A stretch of 64,000 nt of DNA from Spirirestis rafaelensis WJT71-NPBG6 (GTDB lineage Bacteria > Cyanobacteriota > Cyanobacteriia > Cyanobacteriales > Nostocaceae): contig JAHHID010000014.1 in assembly GCA_019359015.1 (NCBI GenBank), forward strand, positions 1 through 64,000. The letters run 5' to 3'. The number at the start of each line of letters is the position of its first letter. Position 1 is the stretch's first letter. Below, one piece after another: positions 18,527 through 28,062 of the stretch. The notes below the pieces were generated by a model. The model searched no databases. It had not been told where the DNA came from and worked only from the letters and a program-made list of their open reading frames with translations. Made by a program: the position numbers and the translations under genes.

Positions 18527-19204
18527 ATGCGAATTCTGCTTGTTGAAGACAATGCGCGTTTGGCGGAAGCGCTCTTAGAAGCTCTAACTGACCAATTGTA
18601 TGTGGTAGATGTAGTCAAAGATGGGGAGTTCGCTTGGGATCAGGTTAAGGCGATCGCCTACGATTTGATTTTGTTAGATGTGATGCTTCCTAAACTAGAT
18701 GGGATTAGTCTTTGCCAACGCTTACGCCATCACGGTTATTCTCTACCAATTTTGATGCTAACGGCTCGTGACACCAGTACAGATAAAGTTAATGGCTTAG
18801 ACGCGGGAGCTGATGATTATGTAGTTAAACCCTTTGATTTGCAAGAGTTATTAGCTCGTATCCGCGCTTTATTGCGTCGGGGAAGTTCTACTTCTCCACC
18901 CATTCTCACATGGGGGAAGCTGCTTCTCAATCCTAGTACCTACGAAGTCACTTATTTGGATGTGCCTTTGCAGCTAACCCCTAAAGAATTTAGTTTGTTA
19001 GAATTATTGCTTCGCAATGGTCGTCGCGTCCTCAGTCGTGCTGTAATTATTGATAGCCTGTGGAAGAGTGAAAGTTCACCGGAAGAAGATACTGTTAAGG
19101 CTCATATTAAAAGTTTGCGTCAGAAACTTAGAACTGTAGCCGCTCCGGAAGATTTCATCGAAACGGTTCATGGCTTGGGATATCGTTTGAAGCAATTTTC
19201 ATGA
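18527..19204 (+). CDS. OmpR/PhoB-family response regulator
   Basis: A 225-residue DNA-binding regulator. The receiver (1-115) has the acidic pair in LVEDN, the phospho-acceptor Asp in ILLDVMLPKLDG (about 51) and the Lys in VVKPFD. A winged-helix DNA-binding domain follows (about 128-222), with LTPKEFSLLELLL and the C-terminal VHGLGYRL. It resembles the cyanobacterial RppA/ManR-like group but I cannot assign a particular orthologue. It is divergently transcribed from the CHASE3 kinase, its likely partner. Confidence 0.9.
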   Translation: MRILLVEDNARLAEALLEALTDQLYVVDVVKDGEFAWDQVKAIAYDLILLDVMLPKLDGISLCQRLRHHGYSLPILMLTARDTSTDKVNGLDAGADDYVVKPFDLQELLARIRALLRRGSSTSPPILTWGKLLLNPSTYEVTYLDVPLQLTPKEFSLLELLLRNGRRVLSRAVIIDSLWKSESSPEEDTVKAHIKSLRQKLRTVAAPEDFIETVHGLGYRLKQFS

Positions 19205-19601
19205 AAATTGGGCATGGGGCATTGGGCATTAGGCATTAGGGAGGCAGCGCGTTGGGCGGCTCCGCCGACTTAAAGCACCTGCCGTCATCGGCTAGAGAAA
19301 ATTTATTTTCATCGCTTTGTTCTATGATGCCTTTCTGTTGGGGATCAGTCTGAAATTAGTAATAGCTGTTAACTATTACAATTTTTTTACATTATCAATC
19401 TTTGCTGACTTATGTCAGCCTTTTTTCTTTTTGAAAGTACTTGTAGAGGGCATTTGCAGGTATCTTCCCGATTTCTTCCCGATATTTTCTCCATATTTTC
19501 TCGATTCTTTCCTCAGGTTATATACTTCTGCGGTGTAACCTCAATATACAGTAACTATCATCACTAACCGTTGATATAACTGACACCCAGAGGTAAAGAC
19601 C
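19205..19601. other. Intergenic region with simple repeats; no gene supported
   Basis: Begins with GGGCATTGGGCATTAGGCATTA-like units (19213-19240) and a GGCGGCTCCGCCG hairpin near 19256. The remainder is T-rich. A 73-codon frame at 19317-19538 has no ribosome binding site and a low-complexity Phe/Leu-rich product, and I do not accept it. The last 60 bases presumably hold the promoter of the pentapeptide gene. Confidence 0.5.
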
Positions 19602-20258
19602 ATGATAAATTATGCTGATAAACAAGAATTCATTCTAAGTCAAATTACACAAAAATCTTTTCAACGAGAAGATTTTAGTGGATGTGACTTAAGCGGAATA
19701 GACCTTAGGGCAGTTGACTTAAGTGGAATTAATTTGATAGGAGCAGATTTACGTGGGGCAAATTTAAGTGGTTCTGTGCTTGTTGGGGCAAATCTCAGTG
19801 GCGCAAATTTAAGCGGAGCCAATTTGCAGTCAGCTTATTTATATGAAGCTTCATTATGTGAAGCTAATTTGAAGAATGCTGATTTAACGCGAGCCAACTT
19901 CTGTGGTGCTTTTTTATGGCGAGTGAATTTGACAGGAAGTAAGCTTTGGGGAGCATCGTTGTGCGGCGCAGATTTGAGCGAAGCAAATTTGAGTGAAGCT
20001 AACTTAATCGAAGCATCGTTAATTGAAGCCAACTTAATGAGAGCAAATTTGGTGGGAGCAAAGCTATGTGGCGCGATTTTGCTCGAAGCTAATTTAAAGA
20101 AAGCCAATTTAACCAGTGCAGATCTAACTTCGGCAAACTTAACCGAGGCAAACTTAAGTGGGGCAAACCTTTGGGAAGCAAAGTTGATTCATGCCAAGCT
20201 ATGGGATGCTATTATGCCTGATGGAACGATTCCATATCCTCAGATCATGTTTTGTTAA
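19602..20258 (+). CDS. Pentapeptide-repeat protein
   Basis: A 218-residue protein made of about 30 A(D/N)LXX repeats from residue 25 to 205, such as ADLRGANLSG and ANLSEANLIE, which fold as a right-handed quadrilateral beta helix. There is no signal peptide or membrane segment. Known members range from DNA-gyrase-protecting mimics to thylakoid-lumen proteins; no specific role can be read here. A purine-rich AGAGGTAAAG lies about 8 bases before ATG 19602. A second, different pentapeptide protein is at 31592-32290. Confidence 0.85.
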   Translation: MINYADKQEFILSQITQKSFQREDFSGCDLSGIDLRAVDLSGINLIGADLRGANLSGSVLVGANLSGANLSGANLQSAYLYEASLCEANLKNADLTRANFCGAFLWRVNLTGSKLWGASLCGADLSEANLSEANLIEASLIEANLMRANLVGAKLCGAILLEANLKKANLTSADLTSANLTEANLSGANLWEAKLIHAKLWDAIMPDGTIPYPQIMFC

Positions 20259-20330
20259 TGAGTGATGAAGTCATTAGTCATTTATTATTGTCGTATTTTT
20301 GACCCATAACTAATGACTAATAACTAATAA

Positions 20331-21110
20331 TTAAAACTCACGTTTGGAGAAGATGAAGATAGCGATCGCTAACAAAATTACGCTGTAAAGCAAGGCATAG
20401 CCAGCATTCGTAATTAGTGCTATTGAGTCAGGTAGCGCTGCAACACCATAAACAGCATCATTTTTTAAATCTAATCGAGATAAATCAGGCAATAAAAGAT
20501 ACAAGCCTTGAGTTAGGTTTTCAACACTCTTGTTGTTTCCCAAACGACCAAGTTTTACTAAATCTTGAGTAATGTTCCCGATTAAATACACTGCAAATGT
20601 TAAAGCAGTCGCTAACAGGGAACTAGTAAACACACCTAAGGCAATAGCTACAGCGGTAATTAAGGCTAGTTGCAAGAATAAAAAAATGACAGCAATTAAA
20701 ATGCTTACTGTCGAATGAGAAACATTTCCAAAGTGCAAAAATGCTAGATAAATCGCCGTCATAGCTGCGATAAGTGCAGCTAGTACTGTTAATAACCCGA
20801 AATATTTACCAGTGATAAATTCAGTATGGCTGACTGGTTTGGCAATTAACACTAAAACAGTGCGTTTCTCTATTTCTTTGTTAACTAGTCCTGTACCTAC
20901 AAATACGGCAACAATTAAGCCGAGGATATTCATCACTGCTAGACCAAAGTCTAAAAACATTTTATCTTCTGTCGAAGCAGCAAATTCAGGAAGAAAGAGG
21001 ATGGCGGCGGCGAGTATTAGCGTATAAAAACCGATAATATACAGAATGCGATCGCGTACCACTTCCCGAAACACATTCGTTGCTAGCACAAAAATTCTGC
21101 CCAAATTCAT
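20331..21110 (-). CDS. fraE: ABC-2 type permease FraE, filament integrity
   Basis: A 259-residue membrane protein with about six hydrophobic helices of the ABC-2 permease type (NVFREVVRDRILYIIGFY at the N-terminus, then GLVNKEIEKRTVLVLIAKPVS, a cytoplasmic coupling region). Taken alone it would be a generic permease. The order fraC-fraD-fraE with matching lengths (178, 343 and 259 residues) identifies it as FraE, needed in Anabaena for filament integrity and heterocyst maturation. It is the last gene of the leftward operon. The ATPase partner is not encoded here. Confidence 0.85.
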   Translation of the reverse strand: MNLGRIFVLATNVFREVVRDRILYIIGFYTLILAAAILFLPEFAASTEDKMFLDFGLAVMNILGLIVAVFVGTGLVNKEIEKRTVLVLIAKPVSHTEFITGKYFGLLTVLAALIAAMTAIYLAFLHFGNVSHSTVSILIAVIFLFLQLALITAVAIALGVFTSSLLATALTFAVYLIGNITQDLVKLGRLGNNKSVENLTQGLYLLLPDLSRLDLKNDAVYGVAALPDSIALITNAGYALLYSVILLAIAIFIFSKREF

Positions 21111-21143
21111 CGCTATTAAATTGTTAATTGTTAGGTGTTAGTG

Positions 21144-21173
21144 GTAGAGACGCGAGGAACATAGCGTCTCTAC
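21144..21173. repeat. GTAGAGACGC hairpin
   Basis: GTAGAGACGC (21144-21153) and GCGTCTCTAC (21164-21173) form a perfect 10-bp stem with a 10-base loop in the fraD-fraE gap. It belongs to the GTAGAGACG palindrome family and could affect the fraD/fraE transcript. Confidence 0.6.
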
Positions 21174-21239
21174 AATTGTTAGGGGTTACTTAACAAAAAG
21201 TATGACTAACTTTCCCCCTGTCCCCCTGTCAAGAAAGTC

Positions 21240-22271
21240 TTACTGCTGCGCTGGGGGTGAGCCGGCAATAAATTTACTAACGCGATCGCAGTCAATTTCT
21301 GCTACGGTGGCTTTATCTGGTTTGCTCACGTTGGCGATATTTGAGTTTGTCGTAACTGCTACTGGATCAACCCGACAAGACTTTTTCACGTAAAATCCGC
21401 GTGGGTTGGAACTAGGACCTGTCCAGATACTCAACAAATCTAATGTATACCCAGATTTTGTATTAACTACACGTGGTCTAACAACCCACAAGTCTTTCTC
21501 TTCATATTTTGCTAAGTTTCTTTCTATAACTCGTCTACCCAAATTTCCTACCTGTTGATCGGCATTTATTAGCCATCTTTCGACTTGCGACCAAGGTCTT
21601 GCAGCTACTTGTTCTTCTACTAATGGCTGAAGTTTATCAAGAATCACCACGCCATTTGTCGGTATTCTCTCTGGGGATTCGGTTCTAATCACAAATGTAC
21701 TTTGCTTAAAATTATCTGCCTGCAAACTCGGATATTGCATTAACCAATTATTCGTAACAAAGTAAAACTGAATCCAGCAACTTAGTATCATACAACTCGC
21801 AACCATGACTATTAGTCTTTGGCGGATTTCTGGCTTAGGAATTTGTGTTTGCACATCAGTACCACTTCCTTCAAAAAATTCCGGAATTGCTGTAATTAAT
21901 GCTGAAATCGTTGGCCAAAGAACAATTGTTCGTGGTGTAATTACATCATCCGCTTGTCCAAAAGCAAAAACGCTCACTAAAAATCCCGTTATTACTGCCC
22001 CTACTGGCATAAAAGTACCAGGGATTCTTAAAGGATCATCAGTGGTATACCAAGATGTACCAGCAATTAAAAATAACCAGCCAAAAAATGAAATTATATC
22101 TTTTACATAACCTACAGCTAAAGATGAGGCGAACCAAGAAAAAATACTTAAATAAATTAATGTTTGCCAAGAGTAAGCTTTGGGGGGAACCAACAATCTT
22201 CTGATTCGCTCATAAACTCCTTCGAGAAATTTAAATACACCAAATAAATCTTTTAAAAACAAAAAATTCAT
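21240..22271 (-). CDS. fraD: Septal-junction protein FraD (DUF5357)
   Basis: A 343-residue membrane protein, the same length as Anabaena FraD. About five hydrophobic helices occupy residues 40-185 (for example LIYLSIFSWFASSLAVGYV and LIVMVASCMILSCWIQFYFV). A C-terminal periplasmic domain of about 155 residues follows. FraD localises to the septum between cells and is required for the septal junctions that let molecules pass along the filament. It lies between fraC and fraE in the same orientation. The N-terminal cytoplasmic stretch (FLKDLFGVFKFLEGVYERIRRLL) looks amphipathic. Presence of this gene is good evidence for a heterocyst-type filamentous host. Confidence 0.9.
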   Translation of the reverse strand: MNFLFLKDLFGVFKFLEGVYERIRRLLVPPKAYSWQTLIYLSIFSWFASSLAVGYVKDIISFFGWLFLIAGTSWYTTDDPLRIPGTFMPVGAVITGFLVSVFAFGQADDVITPRTIVLWPTISALITAIPEFFEGSGTDVQTQIPKPEIRQRLIVMVASCMILSCWIQFYFVTNNWLMQYPSLQADNFKQSTFVIRTESPERIPTNGVVILDKLQPLVEEQVAARPWSQVERWLINADQQVGNLGRRVIERNLAKYEEKDLWVVRPRVVNTKSGYTLDLLSIWTGPSSNPRGFYVKKSCRVDPVAVTTNSNIANVSKPDKATVAEIDCDRVSKFIAGSPPAQQ

Positions 22272-22414
22272 ATTTCACTCCTCTTAATTACTCTTTATCC
22301 ATTATTCAAGTAAATGAAATTGGTATTGGCTAATTTCATAAAAATAAACCACAATTACTTTTGACATTTACCATTTTTCATTTAATTAAATAATATTTAA
22401 TTTTTCCAAAATAC

Positions 22415-22951
22415 TTATCTTGAGCGAATCAACAAAATTATGGCAATTGCAGTATAGCTAAGTGAATTTGCTATTAGTATAGTAGTCACTAAATTTGTAT
22501 TCTGCAATTTAGCCTTGCTAGCACGCCGGAAGTTGCGACGTGGATATGGTTGAAGATCTAATTCATTTTTTATTGGTTCAGCTAGTGATAGCAGGGTAAG
22601 CTTTAATAGAAAGTATTTCAGCAAGAAAGTAACGAAGAAAATTATAAAAGCAACCAAAATTACTAAGGACTGAACATTACTAGCCCGAAATTGATTAAAA
22701 AATACATAACTGATTAATTGTGATTTTAAATTGACTGGCAAAACTGGTTCGATAAAGAAAAACATTATCCAACCAATCACAGCAGTAAATAAATTGATAC
22801 AAATGGCATAAAAAATGCTAGTTTTTTTGTCAAATTTTAACCTAGCATTCAAAACATATCCTTCTATGGGTATAGCTACCAATAAAAATAAAAAGTCAAA
22901 CAAAATGGCACCAAGCGGAAAAGTTGTCGGAAGTTCAGGAAATTCAAACAT
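22415..22951 (-). CDS. fraC: Filament integrity protein FraC
   Basis: A 178-residue integral membrane protein with about four hydrophobic segments, the first within [21 protein letters not shown]. Size, topology and position as first gene of a fraC-fraD-fraE order identify it. FraC sits at intercellular septa with FraD and prevents filament fragmentation. A basic loop ([15 protein letters not shown]) precedes the last helix. The promoter should lie between 22952 and about 23100. The gap to fraD is 143 bases, AT-rich and without obvious terminator. Confidence 0.85.
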   Translation of the reverse strand: MFEFPELPTTFPLGAILFDFLFLLVAIPIEGYVLNARLKFDKKTSIFYAICINLFTAVIGWIMFFFIEPVLPVNLKSQLISYVFFNQFRASNVQSLVILVAFIIFFVTFLLKYFLLKLTLLSLAEPIKNELDLQPYPRRNFRRASKAKLQNTNLVTTILIANSLSYTAIAIILLIRSR

Positions 22952-23436
22952 AAAAGAGTGGGCGGTAAGGGTTGACTTGAGAAAGTATAACTGAGAGATT
23001 AAGAATGATAGGGAAAATTATCGTTTCCCCTCCACGGGTTAAAACTTTTTTTGCAGTTAGCTTTAGCTGACTTGAGTTTGAGAACGCGAATTGTAGTTCC
23101 AGGCTGAATTTGGGGGTCCTTAAGAATGGTGCAAGATATTAGATGCACCGGAAATTATCTCATTCTTCCAGTCTTTTACCATCTTTTTGTTCTTTTGGTT
23201 ATGGTATTGCAAAACTTTACCAAATTAGGGGCTGGGGACTGGGGACAAGGGGGAGCAGGGGGGGCAGGGGGAGCAGGGGGAGCAGGGGGAGCAGGGGGAG
23301 ATGAAGAATTAATTCTTTTTCCCTTTTCCCTTTAACCTTTTCCCCTCTGAAAAAATGCCCAATGCCCCAATTTATAGCTGATAGTGCAAGACCTTCGGTA
23401 AGATGAAATACTGCCACGTTACAGCTTTTCGCTCTT
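22952..23436. other. Intergenic region with G-rich simple repeat
   Basis: Divergent gap between fraC and the tandem CobA/BtuR-like gene. Bases 23226-23301 are GGGGGAGCAGGGGGAGCA units, the reverse complement of the C-rich repeat seen elsewhere. The left 140 bases must contain the fraC promoter. A frame at 23126-23335 runs straight through the G-rich repeat and is rejected as a gene. Confidence 0.5.
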
Positions 23437-24573
23437 ATGACAAGAAATGGCGTAGGTATTCGCACGGCGCAAGCACGTTCTCAACGGCTCACTGGTCAAA
23501 TTCACGTCTATGATGGCATGGGGAAAGGTAAATCCCAAGCTGCTTTAGGGGTGGTTTTGCGGTCGATTGGCTTGGGGATAAATACACCAAGTAATTCCAA
23601 CCGAGTTTTATTGCTGGGGTTTTTAAAGGGACCAGAACGTGATTATGACGAGGATGGGGCGATCGCAGCTTTACAGCGCGGTTTCCCTCATTTAATTGAC
23701 CAGGTTCGCACTGGTCGTGCCGAATTTTTTGGTCACGACGAAATCACCGCTTTTGACCGAGATGAGGCAGCGCGGGGTTGGGATGTGGCAAAAGGGGCGA
23801 TCGCAAGCGGATTATATTCGGTTGTCGTTTTTGATGAAATTAACCCCGTTCTGGATTTGGGTTTGCTGGATGTGGATGAGGTGGTGCGGACTCTCAAAGC
23901 CAAACCCCAAGAGTTGGAAATTATTGCTACCGGACGCGCAGCACCGCAAAAGTTGCTCGACATTGCAGATCTGCACTCGGAAATGAAACCCCAACATCAC
24001 CCAAGGGCAAAAGAACTTTTTATTGAAGGTATTGAAATTTACACTGGTGCTGGCAAAGGTAAGTCTACCAGCGCTTTGGGTAAGGCTTTGAAAGCCATTG
24101 GTAGAGGTATCAATCATCCTGGATCTACTCGCGTATTGATTATGCAGTGGCTAAAAGGTGGTAGTGGCTACACAGAAGATGCTGCGATCGCCGCTTTGCA
24201 ACAGTCATATCCAGAAGTAGTAGATCATCAACGCTGCGGACGAGATGCGATCGTCTGGCGCAATTCTCGGCAAGAATTAGACTATCTCGAAGCCGAACGC
24301 GGTTGGGAAATTGCCAAGACAGCGATCGCTTCTGGACTTTATAAAACCATCATCCTTGATGAACTCAATCCCACCGTTGACTTGGAACTACTCCCAGTTG
24401 AACCAATTGTCCAAGCTTTGCTTCGTAAACCCCGCGATACAGAAGTGATTATCACTGGTCGCTGCCAAAATCAGCCCGCATACTTTGACTTGGCTAGCGT
24501 TCACTCTGAGGTATACTGCCACAAACACTATGCCAATCATGGCGTAGAACTCAAACGTGGGGTAGATTTTTAA
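23437..24573 (+). CDS. Tandem CobA/BtuR-like P-loop protein
   Basis: A 378-residue protein made of two similar halves, each with a cob(I)alamin adenosyltransferase (CobA/CobO/BtuR)-type P-loop. The first is GMGKGKSQAALG (about residue 29), followed by RAEFFGHDE and VVVFDEINPVLDLGLL. The second is GAGKGKSTSALG (about 206), followed by IILDELNPTVDLELL. Both halves end with an HSE motif. Classical enzymes attach the adenosyl group to corrinoids in B12 synthesis and are about 200 residues, so this is an internal duplication typical of cyanobacteria. Whether both sites act on corrinoid is not known. cobK lies 8 kb away, not in an operon with it. Confidence 0.75.
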   Translation: MTRNGVGIRTAQARSQRLTGQIHVYDGMGKGKSQAALGVVLRSIGLGINTPSNSNRVLLLGFLKGPERDYDEDGAIAALQRGFPHLIDQVRTGRAEFFGHDEITAFDRDEAARGWDVAKGAIASGLYSVVVFDEINPVLDLGLLDVDEVVRTLKAKPQELEIIATGRAAPQKLLDIADLHSEMKPQHHPRAKELFIEGIEIYTGAGKGKSTSALGKALKAIGRGINHPGSTRVLIMQWLKGGSGYTEDAAIAALQQSYPEVVDHQRCGRDAIVWRNSRQELDYLEAERGWEIAKTAIASGLYKTIILDELNPTVDLELLPVEPIVQALLRKPRDTEVIITGRCQNQPAYFDLASVHSEVYCHKHYANHGVELKRGVDF

Positions 24574-24703
24574 ATTGCTTATTGGTTATTGGCTAGTTGA
24601 TAGTGGGAGCGTAGATAACTGTTGACGGTTAACGCTCAACCAACAACTATCAACGCTCCAATTAAGCACTATCAACGCTTTAACTAACAACTAACCACTA
24701 ACA

Positions 24704-24811
24704 ATGGACACTAATACACTCGATTTAATAACAGCAGGATTAGCGTTAGCCATACTTTTAGGCGGGTTCTTGATGATGTTTACTACCATCTTCACTACCA
24801 AAGGCAAGTAA
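24704..24811 (+). CDS. 35-residue single-helix membrane peptide
   Basis: ATG 24704 to TAA 24809-24811 codes MDTNTLDLITAGLALAILL and a further 16 residues ending FTTKGK: one hydrophobic helix with a basic C-terminus. This is the format of small photosynthetic-complex subunits, but it does not match PetG, PetL, PetN, PsbM, PsbT, PsbX or PsaM as I know them. It is followed 12 bases later by the end of an opposing receiver gene. No clear ribosome binding site is seen (AACTAACCACTAACA precedes), so expression is uncertain. Confidence 0.5.
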   Translation: MDTNTLDLITAGLALAILLGGFLMMFTTIFTTKGK

Positions 24812-24823
24812 TTTAGGTATTTC

Positions 24824-25204
24824 TCATAATAAAGTCTTGATTCTCGAAAGCAGTTCTTCAAAATCCACGGGTTTCCGAATAAAATCGTTTGCCCCTACTG
24901 ATAATCCATCGTTAATATCTACTTGATCGAATGCTGTAATTAATACTATAGGTATATGAGATAGCTGTTGGTTTTGTCGAATTCGCCGCGTTACTTCACA
25001 CCCGTTCATATCGGGCATCATCACATCCAGCAACACCAAATTCGCAGGGCAGTTTTGAAGAGCCGTCAATGCTGCTCGACCAGAATCAGCTGTCTCTACG
25101 TCATATCCCTCAGCTTCTAAAAGTGTCTGAAGCAAAAATAAATTATCTGGCAAATCATCTACAACCAAGATACGACGGGCGTTAGAGTTTTTTATGTAAT
25201 GCAT
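24824..25204 (-). CDS. Single-domain response regulator
   Basis: A 126-residue stand-alone receiver of the CheY type. The acidic pair is in LVVDDLPDN, the phospho-acceptor Asp in VLLDVMMPDMNG (about 60), Thr/Ser in VLITAFD and the Lys in FIRKPVD. There is no output domain, so it presumably acts by phosphotransfer or protein contact with one of the hybrid kinases. It converges with the small membrane peptide and is divergent from the antiporter gene, with 446 bases between. Confidence 0.85.
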   Translation of the reverse strand: MHYIKNSNARRILVVDDLPDNLFLLQTLLEAEGYDVETADSGRAALTALQNCPANLVLLDVMMPDMNGCEVTRRIRQNQQLSHIPIVLITAFDQVDINDGLSVGANDFIRKPVDFEELLSRIKTLL

Positions 25205-25650
25205 TTTAACTTACATTTTTTTTGTATTGCAATACACATAATTTCCTCTTAAATAGCTAGTTACACCATCCGCTAGATAGATTTTTATAAAAAATGCCTA
25301 AATAGTTAGGAAAAAATATGACACTTTTGTGATATAGGCAATATCTGAAGTCGGTTTGATTTTTATCTGGCGATCGCTTCAGTCAGCATGAAAAATCAAT
25401 ACTTACTTTTTATACTTTTCAACCATCCTCTAACAAATAATTTTTATCTGCCGATAGATAGTGGCAAAAGTTTTATCTTGAGGTAGAACACTATTGGAAT
25501 ATAAAATTAGGTTGTAAACAGCTTAATTTTACTTGGTACTAAAACTAAAATAGATATACAATTTTGCTGATAAAGTTATATATTTCTCACAAGTATTTTT
25601 GCTAAATTTATTTCATCTACCACTTTGATTTATCAAAAAGGACACAGAAC
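25205..25650. other. AT-rich intergenic region, no gene seen
   Basis: Divergent gap between the lone receiver (leftward) and the antiporter (rightward). No frame of useful length, no strong hairpin and only one GCGATCGC (around 25371). Both promoters should be here. Direct TTTTTATCTG/TTTTATCTT-like repeats occur at about 25360, 25440 and 25474, which could be regulator sites, but I cannot assign them. Confidence 0.4.
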
Positions 25651-27717
25651 TTGCTAATAGACAGCCCTATTATTGCATTTACAATTCTTCTGGCAGTAAT
25701 CTTTACTGTACCACCCATTTTTGAGAAACTGCGACTACCGGGATTAGTGGGTTTGCTGGTAGCCGGTGTAGTACTGGGACAAAACGGGTTAAAACTACTA
25801 GACTCTGAGTCTGATACTATCAAATTGCTTTCGGAGATTGGGAAGCTTTATTTGATGTTTGTGGCAGGTTTAGAAATTGATTTAGAGCAGTTCCGGAAAA
25901 CCAAAAATCGCTCAATCGGCTTTGGAAGTCTGACCTTTTTAGTTCCATTAATTGCTGGTGTTATTGTTGGCAGAATATTTAATTTTAGTTGGAATTCTTC
26001 GTTTCTCATTGGTTCTTTGCTTGCCTCACATACTCTTTTGGCATATCCAATTGTCAGTCGCTTGGGAGTGGTGGGAAATGAAGCTGTAACAGTCACGATT
26101 GGGGCGACGATTTTTACCGATACTGGTGCTTTATTAGTGCTAGCAATTTGTGTCGGGATTCATGGAGGAGAATTCTCGGCTTTAAGTTTAGCTACTTTGT
26201 TGGGTGGATTAGCAATTTACTCTGCTGTTGTCTTATTTGGCTTTGACTGGGCAGGAAAAGAATTCTTTAAACGCTCTGGTGATGAAGAAAGCAACCAGTT
26301 TTTGTTTATCTTACTAGCATTATTTTTGGCATCTGTAGGAGCGCAAGTAATTGGAGTCGAAAAAATTGTAGGAGCGTTTTTAGCAGGTTTAGCCGTCAAC
26401 GACGTTTTAGGACGTAGCCCAGTTAAAGAAAAAATCGAGTTTATTGGCAGTGTTTTGTTTATCCCTTGTTTCTTTGTAGACATGGGATTGTTGATTGATA
26501 TTCCGGCATTTATCAAAACCCTCAGTTCAATTTGGCTAACTGTCGCAATTGTGGTGGCTTTGATTGGCAGCAAATTTTTAGCGGCATTCTTAGCTAAACT
26601 TTTGTATCGTTACAATACAGCAGAACTGCTAACGATGTGGTCATTGTCTTTGCCACAAGTAGCTGCTACCTTAGCAGCAACGTTAGTTGCCTATAAAACT
26701 TTAAATCCTGCTGGTGAGCGGCTAATTAGTGAGGGTGTGTTAAACAGTGTAATTGTTCTCATGCTGGTTACTGCTATTTTGGGTCCAGTGATTACAGCAC
26801 GAGTTGCTACTTCACTACAAGTTAGCCAAACAGATGTTGAAACAGATCGTCTCTCAACTTGGTGGGATCCTGAGGAAGAAATATTAGGGCAAACTGATAA
26901 TTTATTCACTGTAGTAGTTCCTATATACAACCCTCAAACCCAGCGCGATTTAATAGAAATGGCTGCACTATTGGCGCGTCACGAACATGGACAGATTGTG
27001 CCATTAGCTATTACAAAAGCTCATGTGAACATGGATGCTCCGGAATTAATCACAGCACTTGAGAAAAGTAAACAAAGATTGCAATTAGCGAGAGAAATCA
27101 GTCAAGAATTTGAAGTGCAAGTCTCACCTGCAATTCGGATTGATGACGATATACCTTTGGGAATTAGCCGTACTAGCCGAGAACAAGATGCTAGTTTAGT
27201 AATTATGGGTTGGTCGCCCACTAGAGGCTTGCGTGCCCGGTTATTTGGTAGTGTAATTGATAGCGTCTTTTGGTCTTCTCACTGTCCGGTAGCAGTAACA
27301 CGCCTTTTGACTAGTCCCACACAAATCAAGCGAATTCTCGTACCAGTTGGAGACTTAACGCGACAAACTATAGGTGCTGTGCGGTTTGCCCAAATTTTGG
27401 CTGATACAAATCAGGCGGAGATTGTGTTGTTACATGTGTCCAATCGCAAAACACCTCAAACTTTAGTTGACAAGTTTGTATCTGAGTTATCTGCTATTGC
27501 TGCTCAAAGCAAGTTACAGGTGAATACAAATATCGAAACAATTAGGGGTGATTACATTGCCAGAGTAATTATTCAGCAAGCTCAGGCATTTGATTTAGTA
27601 GTTTTGCGTTCCGTCCGCTATCGCACCGCAGGAGGATTATCTGTAAGCCAAGTGACAACGCAGGTAATTAGAGAATTGAAAGGTTCGATTGTGTTACTGG
27701 GAGAACCTAACTCATAA
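25651..27717 (+). CDS. Cation/proton antiporter fused to universal stress domains
   Basis: A 688-residue membrane protein. Residues about 5-385 form a Kef/NhaP-type Na+(K+)/H+ exchanger domain of about 12 helices, including FEKLRLPGLVGLLVAGVVLG and the central GATIFTDTGALLVL Asp-containing segment. After WWDPEEEILG (about 410) the cytoplasmic part carries two UspA-like domains (about 420-550 and 560-685), the second with ILVPVGD and the first with GWSPTRGLRARLFGSVIDSV. The USP part may sense nucleotides or stress and gate the exchanger. Start TTG 25651 is inferred from AAAAAGGACA upstream and the immediate hydrophobic helix; no nearby ATG precedes that helix. Confidence 0.85.
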   Translation: MLIDSPIIAFTILLAVIFTVPPIFEKLRLPGLVGLLVAGVVLGQNGLKLLDSESDTIKLLSEIGKLYLMFVAGLEIDLEQFRKTKNRSIGFGSLTFLVPLIAGVIVGRIFNFSWNSSFLIGSLLASHTLLAYPIVSRLGVVGNEAVTVTIGATIFTDTGALLVLAICVGIHGGEFSALSLATLLGGLAIYSAVVLFGFDWAGKEFFKRSGDEESNQFLFILLALFLASVGAQVIGVEKIVGAFLAGLAVNDVLGRSPVKEKIEFIGSVLFIPCFFVDMGLLIDIPAFIKTLSSIWLTVAIVVALIGSKFLAAFLAKLLYRYNTAELLTMWSLSLPQVAATLAATLVAYKTLNPAGERLISEGVLNSVIVLMLVTAILGPVITARVATSLQVSQTDVETDRLSTWWDPEEEILGQTDNLFTVVVPIYNPQTQRDLIEMAALLARHEHGQIVPLAITKAHVNMDAPELITALEKSKQRLQLAREISQEFEVQVSPAIRIDDDIPLGISRTSREQDASLVIMGWSPTRGLRARLFGSVIDSVFWSSHCPVAVTRLLTSPTQIKRILVPVGDLTRQTIGAVRFAQILADTNQAEIVLLHVSNRKTPQTLVDKFVSELSAIAAQSKLQVNTNIETIRGDYIARVIIQQAQAFDLVVLRSVRYRTAGGLSVSQVTTQVIRELKGSIVLLGEPNS

Positions 27718-28062
27718 TCTTCAACGATCGCTCAACTACAGCGACAAATTAATTTATCCGCGTTGCTGAATTAAGACCTAAAATCCCTAATTTATCGTAG
27801 AGACGTTTTCTTGTGAACGTCTCTATTCTATAAAAGAGGAAAAATTTTAAATTCAATAATATTAATCAGCAACGCCAATTTACAAGCTTCGCGATCGCCA
27901 CAATAGTTCCATCAAGTTACAGCACTTAACCCTTTTGCAAGATGTGCGCGTGCTGCATTTTCGCTTTTGTCAAAATCCGCTTTGACAGGAACGGGTAATC
28001 TGACATATAATCTACGGCAAGCCTATCGATTTATAGTGTTTTTATAAAAAGGAGCAGTAAAA
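27718..28062. other. Intergenic region with GTAGAGACG hairpin, no gene seen
   Basis: TAGAGACGTT (27798-27807) and AACGTCTCTA (27816-27825) form a 10-bp stem, another member of the palindrome family. Two copies of an A-G-C-A-A-C-G-C-C or similar motif are not obvious. Bases 27940-28010 have a somewhat protein-like pattern but contain stops in all frames. The promoter of the following small-gene group is expected before 28063. Confidence 0.45.

Noticed and set aside
19317-19538. 73-codon frame between the regulator and pentapeptide genes
   Set aside because: Phe/Leu/Tyr-rich product from T-rich DNA, no ribosome binding site, no recognisable features.
23126-23335. 69-codon frame between fraC and the CobA/BtuR-like gene
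   Set aside because: Its C-terminal half is poly-Gly/Ala from the GGGGGAGCA repeat.
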